Source: Candidatus Luteimonas excrementigallinarum
GTDB taxonomy: Bacteria; Pseudomonadota; Gammaproteobacteria; Xanthomonadales; Xanthomonadaceae
DNA: 10,111 bases
Direction of reading: 5' to 3'
Assembly: GCA_019115725.1 (NCBI GenBank)
Contig: DXCY01000163.1
Location: 1-10,111, forward strand
The translations under genes and the position numbers were made by a program. Shown here one piece after another: positions 5,679 to 10,111 of this stretch. Every line of letters begins with the position of its first letter. Positions within the stretch are counted from its first letter, which is position 1. The notes under the pieces were generated by a model. The model saw nothing but the letters and a program-made list of their open reading frames with translations, was not told the DNA's origin and did no database searches.

Positions 5679-7673
5679 ATGAACAGCACTGACAACCCCG
5701 AACCCGGCCCGCATCCGCGCGCGTCGATCCTTGCGCCGGTGTTCTGGCCGTCCGCACTGCTGGTGCTGTTGATGGTGGCGGCGTCGTTCATCGTGCCCAC
5801 GCAGGCCGAAGCGATATTCACGGCGGCCAAGGACTGGGTGGCGCAGGAGGCCGGCTGGTTCACGATCCTGGCGGTGGCCGGGTTCCTGGTGTTCATCGTC
5901 GGTCTGGCGGTGAGCAGCCTGGGGCGGATCAGGCTGGGCCCCGATCACAGCTTGCCCGACTACAGCTACTTCACCTGGTTCGCGATGCTGTTCGCGGCCG
6001 GCATGGGCATCGGCCTGATGTTCTTCGGCGTGGCCGAGCCGATCATGCACTACGTCGATCCGCCGGTGGGCGATCCGATGACGGTCGAGGCGGCGCGGCA
6101 GTCGATGCGGATCACGTTCTTCCACTGGGGCATCCATGCCTGGGCCATCTACGGGGTGGTGGCGCTGTCGCTGGCGTACTTCGCGTTCCGCCACGGACTG
6201 CCGCTGCGGATCCGCTCATCACTGTTCCCGCTGATCGGCGAGCGCATCCACGGGCCGATCGGGCACACGGTGGATACCTTCGCGGTGCTGGGCACGATCT
6301 TCGGGGTGGCCACGTCGCTGGGCTTCGGCGTCATGCAGATCAACGCCGGGCTCAACTACCTGCTGGGGGTCGAGATCAGCGTGATGGTGCAGGTGGTCCT
6401 GATCATCGCCATCACCCTGGTCGCGACCGGCTCGGTGGTCACCGGGCTGGACAAGGGCATCCGCCGGCTGTCGGAGTTGAACATCCTGCTGGCCGTCGGC
6501 CTGCTGATCTTCGTGCTGCTGGCCGGGCCGACGGTGCACCTGCTGCAGGCGTTCGTGCAGAACACCGGCATGTACGTGTCCAACCTGTTCTCGATGACCT
6601 TCAACCTCTATGCCTACGAGCCGACCGGCTGGCTGGGCGGCTGGACCCTGTTCTACTGGGGCTGGTGGATCGCCTGGTCGCCGTTCGTGGGCATGTTCAT
6701 CGCGCGCATCTCGCGCGGGCGCACGGTGCGCGAGTTCGTCACCGGCGTGCTGCTGGTACCGCTGGGCTTCACCTTCATCTGGATGACGATCTACGGCAAC
6801 ACCGCGCTGTATATGGTCGCGATCGAAAGCATCACCGGGCTGTCGGATGCGGTGGCCGCGGATTCGTCGGTGGCGCTGTTCCGGTTCCTGGAGGAACTGC
6901 CGCTGACGGCGGTGACCTCGACCGTGGCGACGCTGCTGGTGGTGCTCTTCTTCGTCACCTCGTCGGACTCCGGATCACTGGTGGTGGACATGCTCACCTC
7001 CAAGGGCGAGGAACAGTCGCCGGTGTGGCAGCGGATCTTCTGGGCGCTGCTGGAAGGGGTGGTGGCGATCGCGCTGCTGCTTGCAGGTGGTCTGGCGGCG
7101 CTGCAAGCGGCGACGCTGGCCAGCGCGCTGCCCTTCACCGTGATCATGTTGCTGATGTGCTGGGGCCTGCTGCGGGCGATGCGGCTGGAGGTGGTGAAGC
7201 GCACGAGCATCCGCAACGCGCGGCCGCTGCCGGCGGGCGCCGCGGGCGTCGAATGGAAGGCACGGGTGCGGTCGCTGGTGTGGCAGCCGGGTAGGAAGGA
7301 GGTGCTGGAATTCCTCCAGGGCCAAGTGCGCCCGGCGCTCGAGGACGTGGCCCGGGAGCTGGAGGCGCAGGGCGTCCAGGCGCAGGTGGAGAGCGACGAC
7401 GAGGGCGGCGGCCGGGCCTGGCTGCGGGTCGGTCACGGCGAGGAGATGGACTTCTTCTATTCAGTGCACGTGGAGGCCTACGACCCGCCGAGCTTCGTGC
7501 TGGAGGACCCGCGGCGCAGGCGCCGCGGGGATCCGCATGGTTATCGTGCCGCGGTGCACCTGCGCGAGGGCGGGCAGGGCTACGACCTGATGGGCTGGCG
7601 CCGGGAGGAGGTCATCCACGACGTGCTCGACCAGTACCAGCGCCACATGCATTTCCTGGACGTGGTCCGTTAG
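5679..7673 (+). CDS. BCCT-family betaine/choline/carnitine transporter, BetT-sized
   Basis: The protein has 664 residues and about 12 membrane helices up to residue 500. Family marks are the glycine-rich GMGIG (108-112) followed by LMFFGVAEP, the TM4-type HWGIHAWAIYG with Trp150, Trp155 and Tyr158, and the BCCT signature at 322-354 (WTLFYWGWWIAWSPF; Trp329, Trp330, Trp333), which supply the aromatic boxes that bind quaternary ammonium groups. VTSSDSGS (426-433) and Met109 resemble the Na2 region of BetP. Residues 503-664 form a long hydrophilic cytoplasmic tail, as in BetT-type carriers, where it takes part in osmotic activation. The family imports betaine, choline, carnitine or similar solutes with Na+ or H+. 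GMGIG, rather than GIGID as in choline-specific BetT, leans toward betaine. GAGGAA at 5668-5673 overlaps the porin stop, so the two genes form an operon. Confidence 0.93.
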   Translation: MNSTDNPEPGPHPRASILAPVFWPSALLVLLMVAASFIVPTQAEAIFTAAKDWVAQEAGWFTILAVAGFLVFIVGLAVSSLGRIRLGPDHSLPDYSYFTWFAMLFAAGMGIGLMFFGVAEPIMHYVDPPVGDPMTVEAARQSMRITFFHWGIHAWAIYGVVALSLAYFAFRHGLPLRIRSSLFPLIGERIHGPIGHTVDTFAVLGTIFGVATSLGFGVMQINAGLNYLLGVEISVMVQVVLIIAITLVATGSVVTGLDKGIRRLSELNILLAVGLLIFVLLAGPTVHLLQAFVQNTGMYVSNLFSMTFNLYAYEPTGWLGGWTLFYWGWWIAWSPFVGMFIARISRGRTVREFVTGVLLVPLGFTFIWMTIYGNTALYMVAIESITGLSDAVAADSSVALFRFLEELPLTAVTSTVATLLVVLFFVTSSDSGSLVVDMLTSKGEEQSPVWQRIFWALLEGVVAIALLLAGGLAALQAATLASALPFTVIMLLMCWGLLRAMRLEVVKRTSIRNARPLPAGAAGVEWKARVRSLVWQPGRKEVLEFLQGQVRPALEDVARELEAQGVQAQVESDDEGGGRAWLRVGHGEEMDFFYSVHVEAYDPPSFVLEDPRRRRRGDPHGYRAAVHLREGGQGYDLMGWRREEVIHDVLDQYQRHMHFLDVVR

Positions 7674-8233
7674 CGCGCCGGGCCGAACTCCTGGCGCAGC
7701 CAGCGGTCGATCATGGCTTTTTCGTAGCGCAGCGGATCGGTGTTGCTGCGCGCGAAGGCCTGTGAGGACAGGTAGGACGGATCGCTGAGCCGGTGCTCGC
7801 CACTGGCGATGAGGTTGCCGGCGGCGTCGTAATGGGCAAGCTCCACGGTCATCCGCGGCCAGTAGATGTCGCGCATGATCCGCACGTGGTCCATCCGTCC
7901 CTGGGCGCGTCCGGGTTCGAAATCCCCGGCGCGGCGGATATCGGTGATCACGAAGTGCAGCTGTTCGCCGGGGCCGATGCGTTCGGCGGCGCCGTCGCGC
8001 AGGTGGGTGGCAAGGTCTTCCACCCACGTGCCGCGGCGGGCTTCCCAGCGGTTGCGGCTGTGCAGGATCTCGGTGAACTGCTCGGGGTCGGTCCACTCGA
8101 CGGTGACCGGCCCGTCACCGGCCAGGGCGCGCACGGCGTCGGGGTCAGCGGCGTAGCTGCCGTAGCCGGTCGTGGCACAGCCGGCCAGCGACAGGGTGAA
8201 GGCCAGGGCAAGCGAGGTCAGGAGGGTTTTCAT
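7670..8233 (-). CDS. DUF3016 domain lipoprotein
   Basis: The protein has 187 residues. The start at 8233 is chosen because AAGGAG at 8240-8245 lies 6 nt upstream and the product then begins MKTLLTSLALAFTLSLAGC, a proper lipoprotein signal with lipobox LAGC and Cys19; a longer frame from 8272 would bury it. The mature part matches DUF3016: VTVEWTDPEQFTEI (43-56), the ITDIRRAGDFEPGR block (96-109), YWPRMTVELAHYDAAGN (124-140) and the closing LRYEKAMIDRWLRQEF. With Ala at +2 after Cys19, outer-membrane sorting by Lol is expected. The function of DUF3016 is unknown; it is common in Xanthomonadaceae. The stop codon overlaps that of the convergent BCCT gene. The gene lies 93 nt downstream of tesA and may share its transcript; I see no clear terminator between them. 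Confidence 0.87.
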   Translation of the reverse strand: MKTLLTSLALAFTLSLAGCATTGYGSYAADPDAVRALAGDGPVTVEWTDPEQFTEILHSRNRWEARRGTWVEDLATHLRDGAAERIGPGEQLHFVITDIRRAGDFEPGRAQGRMDHVRIMRDIYWPRMTVELAHYDAAGNLIASGEHRLSDPSYLSSQAFARSNTDPLRYEKAMIDRWLRQEFGPAR

Positions 8234-8239
8234 GGGGAA

Positions 8240-8245
8240 CTCCTT
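8240..8245 (-). promoter_or_regulatory. Ribosome binding site fixing the DUF3016 start
   Basis: Minus-strand AAGGAG, 6 nt before the ATG at 8233. It selects this start over the in-frame ATG at 8272. Confidence 0.8.
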
Positions 8246-8326
8246 GGGCATCCGCTTCAACGAGGGGGTCACCGCAGTCTGGGCGCGTGGCGGGACGGGT
8301 TCAACCGGACGCCCGGCGCCCGGAGG

Positions 8327-9019
8327 TTACGGCTGTCCGTCCAGCAGGGGCAGCAGGGACGGGGTGATGTGATCGAGGATGCGCGGCTGGGCGGCTTCGG
8401 TGGGGTGCAGGTTGTCCTGCTGGTAGGCGTCGGGGTCCAGCGCAATGGGCTCGAGCAGAAACGGCACCAGGGTCACGTCGAACAGGTCCGCCAGGTCGCG
8501 GTACACCTGCTCGAAGCCCCGGGTGTAGTCGGGCCCCAGGTTGGGCGGCATGCGCATGCCCACCAGCAGCACCCGGGCATCCACATGCCGGGCGACGCCG
8601 ATCATGCGCGCCAGGTTGCGGCGCATCTCGGCCAGCGGCAGGCCGCGCAGGCCGTCGTTGGCGCCCAGCGCGATCACCACGGCGTCGGGCTGGTGGCGCC
8701 ACGCTTCGCCGATGATCCGCGCCGCACCGCCGGCGCTGGTTTCACCGCTGATGCTGGCATTGACCACCCGCCAGTCGGGATGGGAGCCGGCCAGCTCGCC
8801 GGCCAGCAGCGATACCCAGCCTTCGGTCGCCGCCATGCCGTAGCCGGCGGACAGGGAGTCGCCCATGACCAGCAGGGTGTGTGGAGCCTCGCCGGGCGGT
8901 GATTGCGGCGTGGGCTGTGCCTGGGCCTGGGTCACCGCGCCCAGTGCGCACACAAGTACCAGCAGGGCCGCGGTGGCTCCCTGCAACCAGCCCCGCCGGG
9001 GCGAATATCCTGCGATCAT
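8327..9019 (-). CDS. tesA: GDSL esterase: acyl-CoA thioesterase I / lysophospholipase L1 (TesA)
   Basis: The protein has 230 residues. It is a periplasmic SGNH hydrolase that cleaves acyl thioesters, lysophospholipids and aryl esters. The four SGNH blocks are all present: GDSLSAGYG with nucleophile Ser55 (block I), NASISGETSAGG (block II, about 87-98), GANDGLRG with Asn121 (block III) and DNLHPT with Asp202 and His205 (block V). The N-terminus, after a basic start (Arg8, Arg9), has a hydrophobic core at 15-30 and likely cleavage in QAQAQ near residue 34, so it is exported. The start at 9019 has AGCAGG 5 nt upstream; the open frame continues upstream to 9736, but that part is antisense to the ABC gene. 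The divergent arrangement with the ABC genes is the same as tesA/ybbA/ybbP in E. coli, which supports the name. Confidence 0.93.
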   Translation of the reverse strand: MIAGYSPRRGWLQGATAALLVLVCALGAVTQAQAQPTPQSPPGEAPHTLLVMGDSLSAGYGMAATEGWVSLLAGELAGSHPDWRVVNASISGETSAGGAARIIGEAWRHQPDAVVIALGANDGLRGLPLAEMRRNLARMIGVARHVDARVLLVGMRMPPNLGPDYTRGFEQVYRDLADLFDVTLVPFLLEPIALDPDAYQQDNLHPTEAAQPRILDHITPSLLPLLDGQP

Positions 9020-9103
9020 TGCGACCTGCTCTCCAGTCCTGTGCCGGGCGGGCGCCGGCCTTCCGCGCCAGCGCCGCCGGGCCGGACCACAACAGGATCC
9101 TTC

Positions 9104-9808
9104 ATGGCCGATACCAATCCGGCGCGGGCCGGCACCCGGCGTGTGCTTGATGTCTCCGGGCTTGGCAAGCGCGTGCCGCTGCCCTCGGGCGATCTGACCA
9201 TCCTCGACGACGTCGGGTTCCATGTCGAGCACGGTGACACCGTGGCCATCGTGGGCGCGTCGGGGTCGGGCAAGAGCACGCTGCTCTCGCTGCTGGCCGG
9301 GCTGGACGTGCCCAGCGGCGGTGAGGTGGTGCTGGATGGTCAGCCGCTGTCGGTGCTGGACGAGGATGGCCGGGCCGCGGTGCGGGCGGAAAAGGTCGGC
9401 TTCGTGTTCCAGAACTTCCAGCTGCTGCCGTCGCTGACCGCGCTGGAGAACGTGATGCTGCCGCTGGAGCTGCGCGGCGACGCGGATGTGCGGGCGCCGG
9501 CCGAAGAGGTGCTGCGCAAGGTGGGCCTGGGCGAGCGCCTGGGCCATTACCCGCGTCAGCTGTCGGGCGGGGAGCAGCAGCGGGTGGCACTGGCGCGGGC
9601 GTTCGTAACCGGGCCGTCGCTGCTGTTTGCCGATGAGCCCACGGGCAACCTGGATACGCGCACCGGCCAGCAGGTGATTGAGCTGCTGTTTGCGATGAAT
9701 GCCGATGCCGGCACCACCCTGGTGCTGGTGACCCACGACGACAGCCTAGCTGCCCGCTGCAAGCGGGTACTGCGGCTGGACAGCGGCAGGCTGGTGGCGG
9801 CCGCATGA
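9104..9808 (+). CDS. ybbA: ABC transporter ATP-binding protein, YbbA/LolD type
   Basis: The protein has 234 residues, a usual length for the MacB/LolD/YbbA class of ATPases. In order it shows Walker A GASGSGKST (51-59), Q-loop Gln103 in FVFQNFQLLPSLTALENVMLP, signature LSGGEQQR (153-160), Walker B LLFADEP (173-179), the D-loop GNLD and the switch His211 in VTHDD. It hydrolyses ATP on the cytoplasmic side to drive a FtsX-type permease, encoded by the next gene. Sequence alone does not separate YbbA from LolD; the divergent tesA neighbour and the overlapping large permease favour YbbA. The start at 9104 has AGGA 6 nt upstream. The 84-nt gap to tesA must hold both promoters, but I see no clear hexamers in it. 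The physiological substrate of YbbA/YbbP is not established. Confidence 0.9.
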   Translation: MADTNPARAGTRRVLDVSGLGKRVPLPSGDLTILDDVGFHVEHGDTVAIVGASGSGKSTLLSLLAGLDVPSGGEVVLDGQPLSVLDEDGRAAVRAEKVGFVFQNFQLLPSLTALENVMLPLELRGDADVRAPAEEVLRKVGLGERLGHYPRQLSGGEQQRVALARAFVTGPSLLFADEPTGNLDTRTGQQVIELLFAMNADAGTTLVLVTHDDSLAARCKRVLRLDSGRLVAAA

Positions 9809-10111
9809 GGACGGCGCGCCTGGCCTGGACCCAGCTGCGCCGGGACCTGGCCGCAGGTGAGGTGCGGATCATGCTGGCCGCGCTGGTGCTGGCGGTGCTG
9901 GCGGTGACCGCGGTGGGCTTCGTCACCGACCGCGCCGGCCGCGCGCTGGCGGCCGAGGCCAACCGGCTGCTGGGCGGCGACGCGATCATCCGCTCCAACA
10001 CGCCCATCGATGGGTCGCTGCGCGAAGCCGTGCGCGCGGCGGGGCTGTCGCAGACCGAAACCGTCGAGCTGGACAGCATGATCCGCGTGGTCGCCGACGC
10101 CGACGCCGACG
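9805..10111 (+). CDS. ybbP: N-terminus of FtsX-like ABC permease, YbbP type (partial)
   Basis: The ATG at 9805 overlaps the TGA of the ATPase gene (ATGA), so translation is probably coupled. The frame stays open to the right edge, giving 102 codons. It begins MRTARLAWTQLRRDLAAGEV, followed by a membrane helix at about residues 22-40 (LAALVLAVLAVTAVGFV) and then the start of a periplasmic domain (LLGGDAIIRSNTPID). This is the usual opening of the large YbbP-type permeases of about 800 residues, which carry two FtsX domains. It forms the membrane half of the transporter with the ATPase before it. The last visible bases are a short GACGCC repeat coding Asp-Ala. Only the N-terminus is seen, so the subfamily rests on context. 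Confidence 0.82.
   Translation, partial: MRTARLAWTQLRRDLAAGEVRIMLAALVLAVLAVTAVGFVTDRAGRALAAEANRLLGGDAIIRSNTPIDGSLREAVRAAGLSQTETVELDSMIRVVADADAD

Noticed and set aside
4785..6194. Minus-strand open frame of 469 codons antisense to the porin and BCCT genes
   Set aside because: Its product is Arg/His/Gln-rich low-complexity sequence without any motif, and it spans two clearly coding genes on the other strand.
8273..8326. GC-rich inverted sequences between tesA and the DUF3016 gene as a terminator
   Set aside because: Pairing is imperfect and no T-run follows on the minus strand.
7793..8902. Plus-strand open frame of 369 codons across DUF3016 and tesA
   Set aside because: It crosses two real minus-strand genes and the gap between them, and the product is Gly/His/Gln-rich without motifs.
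9020..9736. N-terminal extension of tesA into the ABC gene region
   Set aside because: The frame is open by chance. The signal peptide and normal TesA length require the start at 9019, and the extension is antisense to the ATPase.
10090..10111. GACGCC tandem repeat at the right edge
   Set aside because: Three short copies coding Asp-Ala in the permease, cut by the window edge; too short to call a repeat region.

Overview
The window looks like chromosome of a GC-rich gammaproteobacterium, most likely Xanthomonadaceae (Lysobacter, Luteimonas or Stenotrophomonas type). This is inferred from gene content: a DUF3016 lipoprotein, a DUF4031 protein, tesA divergent from an ybbA/ybbP-type ABC pair, and strong GC bias at third codon positions. 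I see no tRNA, rRNA, CRISPR array, insertion sequence or phage gene.

Layout. (1) Positions 1-175 (minus) hold the first 58 codons of an unidentified membrane or exported protein, preceded by an 18-bp match to the PhoB-binding Pho box. (2) Positions 321-815 (minus) hold a periplasmic single-BON-domain protein with a clear intrinsic terminator. (3) Positions 979-4366 (minus) form a likely three-gene operon: a small DUF4031 protein, then a 672-residue membrane-anchored Ser/Thr-type kinase of the YegI/COG4248 family, then an unrecognised two-helix membrane protein whose start overlaps the kinase stop. In the lines I counted, the last two genes are less GC-rich than the flanking genes. This is the accessory and most novel part of the window. 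(4) Positions 4569-7673 (plus) form a two-gene operon: an outer-membrane porin-like barrel and a BCCT-family transporter with a long cytoplasmic tail. (5) Positions 7670-9019 (minus) hold a DUF3016 lipoprotein and the GDSL esterase/thioesterase TesA. (6) Positions 9104-10111 (plus) hold an ABC ATPase and the start of its FtsX-type permease, divergent from tesA as in E. coli.

How the genes may work together. The porin and BCCT carrier would give one uptake route for a quaternary-ammonium compatible solute across both membranes. The kinase and its overlapping partner look like a receptor-like unit: kinase in the cytoplasm, one membrane helix, a C-terminal region outside, and a partner predicted to expose its soluble domain on the same outer side. 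The PP2C phosphatase and vWA partners often found with this kinase family are absent from the window. TesA and the ABC pair are ordinary core envelope genes.
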